Assembly: GCF_000744655.1 (NCBI RefSeq)
Contig: NZ_JQMJ01000001.1
Coordinates: 558,001-622,000 of the forward strand
Reading direction: 5' to 3'
From: Streptacidiphilus rugosus AM-16
GTDB taxonomy: Bacteria; Actinomycetota; Actinomycetes; Streptomycetales; Streptomycetaceae
DNA: 64,000 bases
Positions 34,204 through 42,644 of this stretch are shown one piece after another. Below the pieces are notes generated by a model. That model was not told where the DNA came from. It saw nothing but the letters and a program-made list of their open reading frames with translations, and searched no databases. Numbering within the stretch: position 1 is the stretch's first letter; each line of letters starts with the position of its first letter. The translations under genes and the position numbers were made by a program.

Positions 34204-35100
34204 TCATGCGGCAACGACCAGCGTAGTTGATCGTTGTTCGTAGGTGACCGGGCTGATCTGGCCGAGGCTGGAGTGCCGCCGCCGGGTGTTGTAGCGGGTC
34301 ACCCACCGGAAGACGGCGAGTCGGGCTTCGCGGGCCCCGTTCCACCGTTTCCGTCCCTGGAGCGTCTCGCGTTTCATGGTCGCGTTGAAGCTCTCCGCGG
34401 CGGCGTTGTCCGCGCTGGTGCCCACTGCGCCGCGCGATCTGGTCACGCCGAGCTCCGCGCAGACGTGCGCGAAGTCCCTGGACCCGTACTGGGCCCCGTT
34501 GTCGCTGTGGAAAATCGCCCCGCGCAGTCCGGCTGCGCCGCGGGCGGCCGCGGCGGCCCGCAGGGCGTCGGTCACCAGGGACGTGCGCATGTGGTCGGCG
34601 ATCGACCAGCCCGCCAGCCGTTTCGAGCACAGGTCCAACACCGTGGCCAGGTAAAGGAACTGGCCGCCACCGATGGGCAGGTAGGTTATGTCGCCCACGT
34701 ACCTGGTGTTCGGCCTGGCCGCGGTGAAGTCACGGTCCAGCAGGTCCGGCACCGGTGTCGCCGACGGCTCGGGGATCGTGGTGCGGACCTTCTTGCGCAG
34801 GTGCAGCCCGACGATGCCGAACGTGCGCATCACGCGTTCCACGCGCTTGTGGTTAATCCGGTCCCCGGCATCCCGCAGCTCGGCGGTGACGCGCGGAACC
34901 CCGTAGGTCCCGTCCGAGTCGGTGTGGATCCGGGCGATCCGCTCGGCAAGCTCCGCGTCCGCCCTCGCCCGTTCCATGCGCGCGTCCGCGCCGGCCAGCC
35001 ACCGGTAGAACCCGGACCGCGAGACCTGCATCATCCGGCACAGCCGCTTCACGCCGTAGGCGTCCCGGTGATCCTCGACGAACTGAAAGCGGCTGCTCAC
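34204..35100 (-). CDS. IS3-family transposase OrfB
   Basis: 298 aa. HTH_21-type N terminus (YGVKRLCRMMQVSRSGFYRW) and complete rve core: YVGDITYLPIGGG, IFHSDNGAQYGSRDFA, and Glu in DNAAAESFNATMKRE. GTG start overlaps the orfA stop (GTGA), so OrfB is made either by coupling or by frameshifting in the overlap to give OrfAB. Intact. Confidence 0.92.
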   Translation of the reverse strand: MSSRFQFVEDHRDAYGVKRLCRMMQVSRSGFYRWLAGADARMERARADAELAERIARIHTDSDGTYGVPRVTAELRDAGDRINHKRVERVMRTFGIVGLHLRKKVRTTIPEPSATPVPDLLDRDFTAARPNTRYVGDITYLPIGGGQFLYLATVLDLCSKRLAGWSIADHMRTSLVTDALRAAAAARGAAGLRGAIFHSDNGAQYGSRDFAHVCAELGVTRSRGAVGTSADNAAAESFNATMKRETLQGRKRWNGAREARLAVFRWVTRYNTRRRHSSLGQISPVTYEQRSTTLVVAA

Positions 35101-35384
35101 CAGCTGGTCTCCCGGGCGAAATACTTCGCGGCCCTGCGCAGGATCTCCCGCTCGAGCTCGAGCTCCTTCACCCGCGCCCGCAGCTGCCGGTTCTCCTTCT
35201 CCATCGCGCTCGCCTCACCGGCCCCCGGCCGGGCAGCCGCCTCCGCATCACGCACCCAGATCCGCAGCGTCTCGTGGTTGACGCCCACGTCCTGGGCCAC
35301 CGACGCGTACGTACCGCCCGGCGTGGCGTGGTACAGCGCGACGGCATCGGCCCTGAACTCAGGGCTGTACTTCGACGTCCCCAA
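35097..35384 (-). CDS. IS3-family OrfA (DNA-binding protein)
   Basis: About 95 aa from TTG 35384, which has AGGAG six bases upstream; the frame extends further without signal. Helix-turn-helix: GGTYASVAQDVGVNHETLRI; leucine-zipper-like helix: ENRQLRARVKELELEREILR. It provides end recognition for the transposase. Overlaps orfB by four bases. Confidence 0.88.
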   Translation of the reverse strand: MGTSKYSPEFRADAVALYHATPGGTYASVAQDVGVNHETLRIWVRDAEAAARPGAGEASAMEKENRQLRARVKELELEREILRRAAKYFARETSW

Positions 35385-35453
35385 CGGGAACTCCTGTTCT
35401 ACGGATCCTCGCGATCCAATGATCAGGGTGTCCACGACCTGGGGGAAGCGCCC

Positions 35454-36402
35454 CTACAGCCCCGCCCACCACTTCCCCAAGGGCAAGAGCGACCCCGGCT
35501 TCCGCACGAAGCTGCGAATCGCCGCGGAACTGGCCCGCACCGCCAGGACCGCCGGAGTGACCTTCCGGGCCGTGGCCGCCGACTGCGCCTACGGCGACCA
35601 GGACGGCTTCCGCCGGGATCTCGCGGAGGCCGGGCTGCCGTTCGTCGTGGCCCTGAAACCCAGCCACGGCGCCTGGGCCTACGGCAAGGACGCCTACACG
35701 CCCGTCGACGCCGCCCGCGCCCTGACCTGGACCGACGCGGAGGATCCAGGGGACTGGACCCCGGTCGAGCGAACCTTCCGCGACGGGCACACCGAGACCT
35801 GGTGGGCCGCCGAGGCGACGCTGGGCTGGTGGGGGCCCGACGGAAACGTCCGTCTGGTCGTGGCCACCACCGACCCGGCCACACTGCCCGCGCAGTCCAC
35901 CTGGTACCTGGCCACCGACCTGCCCCGGCCCGGCAGCCCGCGCGAGGCGGACAGCCCCGAACCGGCCGCCGGCCTGGCAGAAGTCGTCCGGATCTACGGC
36001 ATCAGGCACTGGATCGAGCAGAGCTACAAGCAGGTCAAGGACGAACTGGGCTGGGCCGACTTCCAGGTCCGCTCCGACACTGCTATCCGCCGCCACCAGA
36101 CCCTGGTCACCTGCGCGTTCTCGTTCTGCTGGGACACCTGGTTCGCCGGGCCTCTGCAGGAGTCCGGCGCCGAGGACCCCGAGGACCCGCCCGCCGCCAC
36201 ATCGGCGGAACCGGCTGAGAGGGGGCCTGCGCAGACCCCATCAGCCCCGACCGTCCAGCTGGCCCAAGGCGATCCGCGCCGTCCGGGCCTGGCTCGACCC
36301 CTGGACCAGCCTCCAACGCTGCTGGCGAGCCTGGACCAACGCGCCCCCGCCACCCGAACTCCAGGCCCTGATCAACCACGTCGGCGCAGGCCACGCGCTT
36401 GA
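35454..36402 (+). pseudogene. IS701 transposase copy B, 3' part
   Basis: Resumes after the CTAC duplication with SPAHHFPKGKSDPGFRTKLR and carries the remaining catalytic residues (AVAADCAYGDQDG, WIEQSYKQVKDE). A long frame running through the antisense IS3 element from 34234 is an accident of the insertion. Same wrong-frame C-terminal tail as copy A. Confidence 0.9.
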
Positions 36403-36587
36403 TCTCTACTCCCCGGTCTAACAAACCACCGCTAGGCGTGGGCAGCCACTGTGGACTGGGCGTTCAGCGTGATCTAGCGAGGAACTCCGGCCGTTCACGG
36501 CGAGCAGACGCTCTCCCTGCTGGGCTTCGCCCACCGCGGGCGGGAGGAATCGCTTCCTGAGCCACGGTGGTGCGGTGCGCCGCCGTT

Positions 36588-37022
36588 TCACTGTGGGCGT
36601 TTCTGGTTCTCGATGTATTCCTTGATGATCGATAGTGGTGCTTCGCCGCATGATGCGGCGAAGCAGCTGGGTGACCAGAAGTGTTCGCCCCACAGGTACT
36701 TACGGATGTGGGCGGGGAACTCCTGGCGGAGCCTGCGGGCCGAGACGCCCTTGAGTGAGCCCACCAGGCGGGAGAGGGCGACCTTGGGCGGGTAGTGCAC
36801 CAGTAGGTGGACGTGGTCGCGTTCGCCATTGAACTCGACCAGCTCGGTTTCGAAGTCGGCGCGGACGGCACGCATGGTCTCTTCGCAGCGTCGCAGGATC
36901 TCGTCGGTGAACGGTCCGCGCCGGTACTTGGGCGTGAGGACCAAGTGTGCCTGGAGGGTGCGGACAACCGTACGGCCCCTGCGAATGCTGGGGTTTGGTT
37001 CCCACGTGGTGACATGGATCAA
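36588..37022 (-). CDS. tnpA: Y1 transposase TnpA (IS200/IS605)
   Basis: 144 aa single-strand HUH endonuclease. His-hydrophobic-His is visible in GERDHVHLLVHYPPK, and the catalytic Tyr in SIIKEYIENQKRPQ (about Y136). Length and ends match IS200-type TnpA, so it should be able to cut and join single-stranded hairpin ends, including solitary ones elsewhere in the genome. Confidence 0.9.
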   Translation of the reverse strand: MIHVTTWEPNPSIRRGRTVVRTLQAHLVLTPKYRRGPFTDEILRRCEETMRAVRADFETELVEFNGERDHVHLLVHYPPKVALSRLVGSLKGVSARRLRQEFPAHIRKYLWGEHFWSPSCFAASCGEAPLSIIKEYIENQKRPQ

Positions 37023-37033
37023 TTGGTATTGTC

Positions 37034-38274
37034 ATGCCCGTGAAGATCGTTAGGCAGGTGAAGCTGATGCCGGAGGCCGACCAGGCCGCCGTGCTGCGCT
37101 CCACCCTGCGCACGGTCAACGAGGCGGCTTGCTGGGTGTCCGGGGTGGCGTTCGAGCGTGGCGTGCCGCGTGGGTTCGAGCTGCGCAAGCACACCTACGC
37201 CGAGCTGAGAGCGCGTGGGCTCGGGGCGCAGGCCGCGCAGCACGTGATCAAGAAGACCCGTGACGCGTACACCACGTTGCAGGCGAACATCCGCGCCGGG
37301 AACCTGGGCAAGGCGGGGGCCAAGCGCCGCATCAAGGCGGAGTCGAAGCCGATTGCGTTCCGGCCCCAGGCCGCGCAGCCATACGATGACCGGTGTTTGA
37401 GCTGGCAGTACGACCAGTGGACCGTGTCGATCTGGACGACCGCTGGGCGTCTGAAGGGCGTGCGCTTCGTGTGCTCGCCCGATGCCCTCACGATGCTGCG
37501 TGAGCACCGCAAAGGGCGAGTCCGACCTGATCGAACGTGACGGAGTGTTCTACCTGATCGCCGTCTGCGATATGCCCGAGACGCCGCTCAATGAGGACCC
37601 TGCCGGGTTCGTCGGCGTTGACCTCGGCATCGCCAACATCGCCACCGCGTCCACCGGCTACCGCGCCGCCGGGCGCGGCCTGAACCGGCACCGCGAGCGA
37701 CAACGTTAACTGCGGAAGAAGTTGCAGGCCAAGGGCACCAAGTCCGCGAAGCGTCTCCTCAAGAAGCGCTCTCGCAAGGAACAGCGGCACGCCGCCAACA
37801 CCAACCACGTCATCTCCAAGACCATCGTCACCACCGCTGAACGCACCGGCTCCGGTATCGCCCTGGAAGACCTCACGGGCATCCGCAACCGGGTACGGCA
37901 CCGCAAGGACCAGCGGACCAAACTCCACTCGTGGAGCTTCCACCAGCTCGCCTCCTTCGTGGAGTACAAGGCCAAGCGAGCTGGCGTGCCGCTGGTGTAC
38001 GTCGATCCGGCGTACACCAGCCAGCAGTGCTCCCAGTGCCACCACATCGAGCGCGCAACCGCGTCGATCAAGCAACGTTCGCGTGCCGCGCCTGCGGCGT
38101 GATCATGCACGCGGACGACAACGTGTCCCACAACATCGCCCGAAAGGCGCGAACGTGTGGACTGCGGGGCGTGAGTCACGCGTCCCAGAGCCGGCCTGAC
38201 GGCAGCTCTCAGACGTGGGAGGCCACGCGACAGCCAGTCGCGCCCTACCCACAAGCCCGGTCCTTCAGGCCGGG
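37034..38274 (+). pseudogene. tnpB: TnpB (RNA-guided nuclease family) with three lesions
   Basis: N-terminal half MPVKIVRQVKLMPEADQAAV to LTMLREHRKG, then a frameshift near 37505. The next frame holds GFVGVDLGIANIATASTGYR (RuvC Asp) and stops at TAA 37707-37709. It continues KLQAKGTKSAKRLLKKRSRK, GIALEDLTGIRNRVRHR (RuvC Glu) and YVDPAYTSQQCSQCHH, then a second frameshift near 38070 leads to FACRACGVIMHADDNVSHNI (zinc finger and last Asp). All catalytic residues survive but not in one frame. Two of the three lesions could be single-base deletions. Confidence 0.88.
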
Positions 38275-38290
38275 TCAAGTTGACGGCAGG

Positions 38291-38685
38291 CCTCGAGCGC
38301 TCAGGGTGCAGGGAAGCTGCCCTGTTCGCGCTCGGGCCAGGCGCGGGGGACAGTCCGAGTGTCGCTGCGATAGAGACCGACTCGACCTGCCCCCCCCGAC
38401 TGTTCGAACGAACAGTAGGCTACTCTCTAGTAGAAGATGAATGGCCCAGGCATGACGTCTTCGGCCGCCGGCGTGAGCTCAGCTCGGAGCGACCGCCGCC
38501 GGGAGACGTGCCGCCAGGTTCAGCAAGCGACTAGACACTTTTATCCTGCTTCACCTCTCCACGGCGACTGTGTCGGCGAGGCAGCGTGGGGCAGCGCAGC
38601 GAGCCCGCCATTGGCTTGGAGGGAGGTCTCCTCCTACCGGAACCAGGAATCCGCTTGGTGGCGCTGACTGATTTGGGGGAGCTCC
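38291..38685. other. Intergenic region before the response regulator
   Basis: No convincing gene. Contains the palindrome at 38400-38415 and a TAGGCTACTCT segment that could serve as a -10 region. GGGGGAG just before 38686 is the ribosome-binding site of the response regulator. Confidence 0.35.
38400..38415. promoter_or_regulatory. 16-bp perfect palindrome, possible operator
   Basis: CTGTTCGAACGAACAG: CTGTTCG and CGAACAG around AA, next to TAGGCTACT which resembles a -10 box. Could be the site of a dimeric regulator. It is 270 bp upstream of the response regulator gene with nothing recognised between. Not a match to the actinobacterial LexA box spacing. Confidence 0.35.
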
Positions 38686-39294
38686 ATGGTGCGCATCCTG
38701 TTGGCCGAGGACATGCACATGGTCCGTGCCGCCCTGGCTGCCTTGCTCCGACTGGAGCCGGACTTCCAAGTCGTCGCGGAGGTCGAGCGCGGGGACGCAG
38801 TCCTCGCCGCAGCGCTCGAGTGCAGGCCGGAGGTCGCCGTCATCGACGTGGGCCTGCCCGGGATAGACGGCCTTTCGGCGGCCGCCCTGCTCCACGCGGA
38901 ACTACCGAGCTGCCGCACGCTGATCCTGACCGGCTTGGGAAAGGCCGGGGCTCTGCGCCGCGCCCTGAGCGCCCAGGTCTCCGGACTCCTGCTCAAGGAC
39001 GCTTCGCCGGCGCTGCTGGCCGAGGCGGTGCGCCGGGTCGCAGTCGGCGAACGTGTCCTCGATCCACAGCTCGCGTACGTCGCCTTCGACAGCATTGAAG
39101 GTCCACTGACCGAGCGGGAGTTGGAGGTCCTGCGGCTGGCCGCGGGGGGCGCGGGCACAACCGAGATCGCCGCCGCGCTCTATCTCTCCGCCGGGACGGT
39201 GCGCAACTACCTCACCGCGATCGTCACCAAGCTCGGCGCCCGCAACCGCCTCGATGCTATCCGCATCGCCCGCGAGGACGGCTGGCTCAACTAA
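38686..39294 (+). CDS. NarL/FixJ-family response regulator (orphan)
   Basis: 202 aa. Receiver domain with acidic pocket (LLAEDMHMVR), phospho-acceptor D54 in AVIDVGLPGIDG and Lys in GLLLKDASP, then a LuxR-type helix-turn-helix (LTERELEVLRLAAGGAGTTE, IAAALYLSAGTVRNYLTAIV). Similar in layout to DesR-like regulators that pair with a histidine kinase, but no kinase gene is adjacent. ATG with GGGGGAG upstream. Confidence 0.9.
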   Translation: MVRILLAEDMHMVRAALAALLRLEPDFQVVAEVERGDAVLAAALECRPEVAVIDVGLPGIDGLSAAALLHAELPSCRTLILTGLGKAGALRRALSAQVSGLLLKDASPALLAEAVRRVAVGERVLDPQLAYVAFDSIEGPLTERELEVLRLAAGGAGTTEIAAALYLSAGTVRNYLTAIVTKLGARNRLDAIRIAREDGWLN

Positions 39295-39593
39295 ATCGCC
39301 GCCCCGGTCTCACGGGTCAGGGAGGGGCAAGCCCTCCTGGGCTTCTGAGGGATGGGGCGCCGGGCACGTTGAACCAGCCCACCCGCCCGTTGGTGAGGAC
39401 CTCGCCGCGGTCGTCTCGATGCTGCTGCGGGGGGCAACCACGCTCTCGAGAGAGCAGCCACTGACCGGCTCCCGACGTCCGCCTTTTGCGCCTTCCCTGG
39501 CCTGATCGGGCAAGGCCATGCGTCCGACGTACTCCTAGCCTCCCTGCCGTGCCAAGTTCGGCATCGTGGAGCAACGATCGGAGGCGACGAGCC

Positions 39594-39815
39594 GTGGCGT
39601 TCAAACCAAAGGGCGGTTGGACGGTTACGTTGGACTGCGACGGTCTGGCACTCACCATCCATGTACCAGCGCGGGACGCGAGCAACAGCTATGACGCGGT
39701 CGTGTCGGCCACCATCTCGGCGATCAGAGAGACCCGCGCGTCGGAAATCGCTTTCAAGGAGATCTACACCGACTTCGTCGGCGGATCCGTGAGTGCTGCG
39801 TCCTCGCCCAACTGA
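39594..39815 (+). CDS. Small hypothetical protein
   Basis: 73 aa from GTG 39594, with GGAGG nine bases upstream. Sequence GGWTVTLDCDGLALTIHVPA then SNSYDAVVSATISAIRETRA suggests a small alpha/beta protein with a regular hydrophobic pattern, no signal peptide and no membrane helix. I do not recognise the family. It has no obvious operon partner. Confidence 0.55.
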   Translation: MAFKPKGGWTVTLDCDGLALTIHVPARDASNSYDAVVSATISAIRETRASEIAFKEIYTDFVGGSVSAASSPN

Positions 39816-39983
39816 GTGGGGCGCCACCCGAGCGGGCTGGATGACCCGACCACAATCCTCTGCCCCGCCCCGATCGGGGAAGGGTGCGGTTCCTCTGAAG
39901 GGAACGGCTGAACCCCGAGAACGCTGACTGGGGCTGTGCTCGCGGCTTCTCCTCTCTACGTTTGTGGTGGAGGAGGGTGGCGG

Positions 39984-40520
39984 ATGGGCTCGCTGTTCGA
40001 GGAGTTGGAAGCATGCGAGGCGGCCGCCCGGGCGCGTGTGGAGGGGCTCGAAGCCGAGCTCGCCGAGCTGTCCGGGAAGCTGGAGCTGGCACGGGGGAGT
40101 CTGGAGCGGTTGCGGATCGCGCGGGAGACGGTTGCCGAGGTGCTCGCGGAGATGACCCCGGAGAAATCAGCGGCGGCTTTCGACCAGACGATTGCCCGTG
40201 AGTCGACGGCATCTGCCTATGCGGGGGCAGAGCGGCACGTGATCGGGGTGCTGACCGTGCCGAACTGGCAGCCCGGCATGGAGGTGGAAGTCCTGCCGCA
40301 GGTATATCGCGACATTCTGGAGGTGGTGGCGGACGCTCCCGGGCCGGTCCGCGCCAAACAGATCGTGCCCCGGATCGGCCTGCCGGCCGAAACCGGGAAG
40401 ATCGAGGGCACGCGTTCGAAGCTGAAGCGGCTGGTGGAACGCGGCTGGCTGGACGAGGACACGCCAGGGCTGTTCACCCCGGCCCGCCTCCGAACCGCCA
40501 AATCGCCCAACTCCCGTTAA
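39984..40520 (+). CDS. Coiled-coil / winged-helix protein associated with ISKra4-like transposase
   Basis: 178 aa. N-terminal coiled coil (MGSLFEELEACEAAARARVE, GLEAELAELSGKLELARGSL), then ETVAEVLAEM, and a C-terminal segment LPQVYRDILEVVADAPGPVR, AKQIVPRIGLPAETGKIEGT, RSKLKRLVERGWLDEDTPGL that reads like a winged helix ending in GLFT. ATG with GGAGGAGGG upstream. It lies 70 bp before an ISKra4-type transposase remnant in the same orientation. A truncated relative is at 23014. I recall such genes beside ISKra4-type transposases in Streptomyces, so it is probably the accessory protein of that element; DNA binding is inference. Confidence 0.6.
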   Translation: MGSLFEELEACEAAARARVEGLEAELAELSGKLELARGSLERLRIARETVAEVLAEMTPEKSAAAFDQTIARESTASAYAGAERHVIGVLTVPNWQPGMEVEVLPQVYRDILEVVADAPGPVRAKQIVPRIGLPAETGKIEGTRSKLKRLVERGWLDEDTPGLFTPARLRTAKSPNSR

Positions 40521-40590
40521 CAGCAGGGCTCTTCCGCGCCTACGTTCGAGGGTGCGACCCAATCGATGCTGGACGGGAAGAGCCCTGGAG

Positions 40591-40962
40591 ATGACAAGGT
40601 ACGACACCCGATGCACCGCTGACCCCTTTGCGCGCTCCCTCAGCGCCTTCGAGACGCTGATGCACACGCTGTCAGGCAGCCCGGCGACCACCTGGACGCA
40701 CGCCGGACTGGAAGAACACCTCGATGCGGCCGGGCGGGAACTGCTTCGCCTGCTGCTGCAAGACCACCTGGACCTGCGCGGCAGCCAGGAAGAGCACCGG
40801 GTGCGCGCCGGTGCCGGCCCGACGGTGACGACCGGAGGGACGGGTGAGGCCCTGGCGGGAGACCGGGCACTCGCGCTGGCTCGCCACCGTGTTCGGAACG
40901 GTCCGAGTCACCCGGGTCGCCCACCGGGGACCGGGCCTGGGCAACGTCCACCCCGCTGACCA
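40591..40962 (+). pseudogene. ISKra4-family transposase, N-terminal fragment
   Basis: MTRYDTRCTADPFARSLSAF, then HLDAAGRELLRLLLQDHLDL in one frame, a frameshift near 40835, then GHSRWLATVFGTVRVTRVAH and GLGNVHPAD in the next. This is the conserved start of ISKra4-type transposases. It is cut at 40962 by the IS630-type gene. Confidence 0.75.
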
Positions 40963-40966
40963 GGTC

Positions 40967-41938
40967 GTGTTGAGTGCCGAAGATCGTCGGGCGTTGGAGC
41001 GTGTGACGATGACGGGGGTTCGCGGCGCGTCGATGATCAGGCGGGTGCGGGTGCTGCTCGCGTTGGACACGTCGGTCGGCGAGGTCGCTCCGCTGGCGGT
41101 GATCGCGGACCGGGTCGGCGTCTCGTGCGATTCGGTCCGCCTGATCTCGAAGCGGTACGCGGAGACCGGTGGCGATGTGTGGGCCACGGTCGGCCGCAAG
41201 GAACGGGCGTTCCCGCCGGTGCCCTCCGCGGTGACCGGCGAGGTCGAGGCGCGGCTGATCGCGCTGGCGTGCTCGACGCCGCCCAAGGGACATGCCCGCT
41301 GGTCGCTGCGTCTGCTGGAGAAGCACGTCGCGCTGACCTGGGACATCCCGGATCTGGACCACTCCACGATCGGCCGGGTGTTAAAAAACGAAACTGCGTC
41401 CTCACGTGAAGAAGTGCTGGGCCATCCCGCCGGCCGCGAACGCGGCCTTCGCCGCGGCGATGGAGGACGTCCTGGCGGTCTACCGCCGCCCCTTCGATCC
41501 GGCGCGCCCGGTGGTGTGCATGGACGAGAAGCCGTACCAACTGCTCGGCCAGGTTCGTGATCCGCTTCCCACACTGCCGGGCCGTGACCGGTGCGAGGAC
41601 AACGAGTACGTCCGCTCGGGAACCTGTTCGATCTTCTGCTGGGTCGAGCCGCTGCGCGGATGGCGGCGCGTGGACGCCCGGCCCCGCCGGACCAGGGTCG
41701 ACTGGGCACAGCAGGTCGAGCAGCTGCTGACCGTGGACTATCCCGACGCCGCCACGGTCGTGCTGGTGATGGACAACCTCAACACCCACTCCACCGCCTC
41801 GCTCTACGAGGCGTTCGAGCCGGGGAAGGCCTTCGCGTCTCGCCCAGCGCTTGAGATCCACCACACCCCAAAAACGGCTCCTGGCTCAACATCGCCGAGA
41901 TCGAACTGTCCGCGCTCACCCGCCAGCGCCTGGACCGG
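40967..41938 (+). pseudogene. IS630-family transposase, frameshifted and C-terminally truncated
   Basis: Starts GTG 40967: VLSAEDRRALERVTMTGVRG. The frame changes at TTAAAAAAC (41381-41389), after GRVLK, to the frame with [20 protein letters not shown], the DDE segments [14 protein letters not shown] and [11 protein letters not shown], and HHTPK. It changes again at CCCCAAAAACGG (about 41870) to [20 protein letters not shown]. Both changes fall on A runs that seem one A short. The last about 60 residues of the family are replaced by a soxR fragment in the same frame. Confidence 0.85.
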
Positions 41939-42154
41939 CCCCGGTCGCCCCGTACCTGGCAGCACCGCATCGACGACCAGATCGCCGAACTGCAGCTGCT
42001 GCGCCGGAAACTGGGCGGCTGCATCGGCTGCGGCTGCCTCTCGCTGAAGACCTGCAGTCTCTACAACCCCGACGACACCGCCGCCGAGCACGGTGTCGGT
42101 GCCCGCTACCTGCTGGGCGACCAACCGCCCACCCCCTCACCGACCGCCAGGTGA
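41939..42154 (+). pseudogene. soxR: soxR 3' fragment (redox-sensing MerR regulator)
   Basis: The frame [20 protein letters not shown], then [17 protein letters not shown], then GARYLLGDQPPTPSPTAR and a stop at 42152-42154, is the C-terminal half of SoxR with the complete C-x2-C-x-C-x5-C [2Fe-2S] ligand set. The DNA-binding MerR domain is missing; the frame comes uninterrupted from the IS630 transposase remnant, so a deletion probably joined them. SoxR senses redox-active compounds in Streptomyces. Confidence 0.85.
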
Positions 42155-42189
42155 CTCACAGCTCCGAGCACCTCCTCCCGGCCGGCGAG

Positions 42190-42440
42190 CGGCGGCGTAC
42201 AGGTACCACTCCGCGCCCAGGAACTGCTCACGCAGCCGCGCGTCCTCTGATCCACTCGGTTCTGCTTGTGGGTGTGCCAGCAGGCGGAGCGCTGGCGGGA
42301 GGTGTAGGCCGGTTTTGACGTGCACGACCGGCACGCCGACACGCTGGGCTTGTAGTGGACGAAGGCTCTGAGCTGGGCGAAGGCCCAGGGGGTGGAGTCG
42401 GTACCGCTGGTCGTGCTTGGCCCTGACCCTCTCGCGGGTC
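42190..42440 (-). pseudogene. Degenerate TnpB (IS200/IS605) fragment
   Basis: Minus-strand frames contain WAFAQLRAFVHYK, RVGVPVVHVK, KPAYTSRQRSACWHTHKQNR and VDQ in at least two frames. They match SFHQLASFVEYKAKRAGVPL and YVDPAYTSQQCSQCHH of the TnpB at 37.7-38.1 kb. Only the last catalytic region remains, frame-broken. Confidence 0.65.
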
Positions 42441-42644
42441 CGCTTGCCGCTGGTTCGGTCGGCCCGGTGGCGGGTGACCCGGGCAACCCGCTGACCCGGA
42501 CTTCCACCCGCCCGTCCCCTGGGCTAATTGGCTTGGTGCCGCGCGAAACTGCCGCGGCACTCAGGGTTCGGTTTGGTCCGGCCACGGCCGCCAGCGCTGT
42601 CTATGATCGAACGTGAAGCCTGAGAGCGGAAAGCCGGTGGTGAT

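Larger units (their letters stand above)
34172..35453. mobile_element. IS3-family element
   Basis: 1282 bp; ends GGGCGTTTCCCC and GGGGAAGCGCCC are imperfect inverted repeats that extend to TCGTGGACACC. The 4-bp CTAC at 34168-34171 is repeated at 35454-35457. It carries orfA and orfB on the minus strand and lies in IS701 copy B. Confidence 0.92.
33614..36431. mobile_element. IS701-family element, copy B, interrupted by IS3
   Basis: Same ends as copy A; right CTAG at 36432-36435. Without the IS3 element and its 4-bp duplication it measures 1532 bp, identical to copy A. Only a few base differences were noticed, all in the 3' part (for example WTPVER for WTRVER, TTDPAT for TTEPAT). Confidence 0.92.
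36436..38290. mobile_element. IS200/IS605-family element, tnpA intact, tnpB broken
   Basis: Divergent tnpA and tnpB with 11 bp between their starts, the IS605 arrangement. Left end (36436-36587) contains GTTCAGCGTGATCT shared with the solitary hairpin at 18133, and GGGCGGGAGGAATCGC. Right end beyond tnpB holds CCCGGTCCTTCAGGCCGGG (about 38257), a hairpin expected near the 3' end of the guide RNA. Exact cleavage points were not determined. Confidence 0.7.

Noticed and set aside
34234-36402. 722-aa plus-strand frame across the IS3/IS701 junction
   Set aside because: First half is antisense IS3, second half is the 3' part of IS701; a product of the insertion, not a gene.
38437-38667. 76-aa frame before the response regulator
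   Set aside because: Starts close to a promoter-like element, but composition is not protein-like and no family is recognised.
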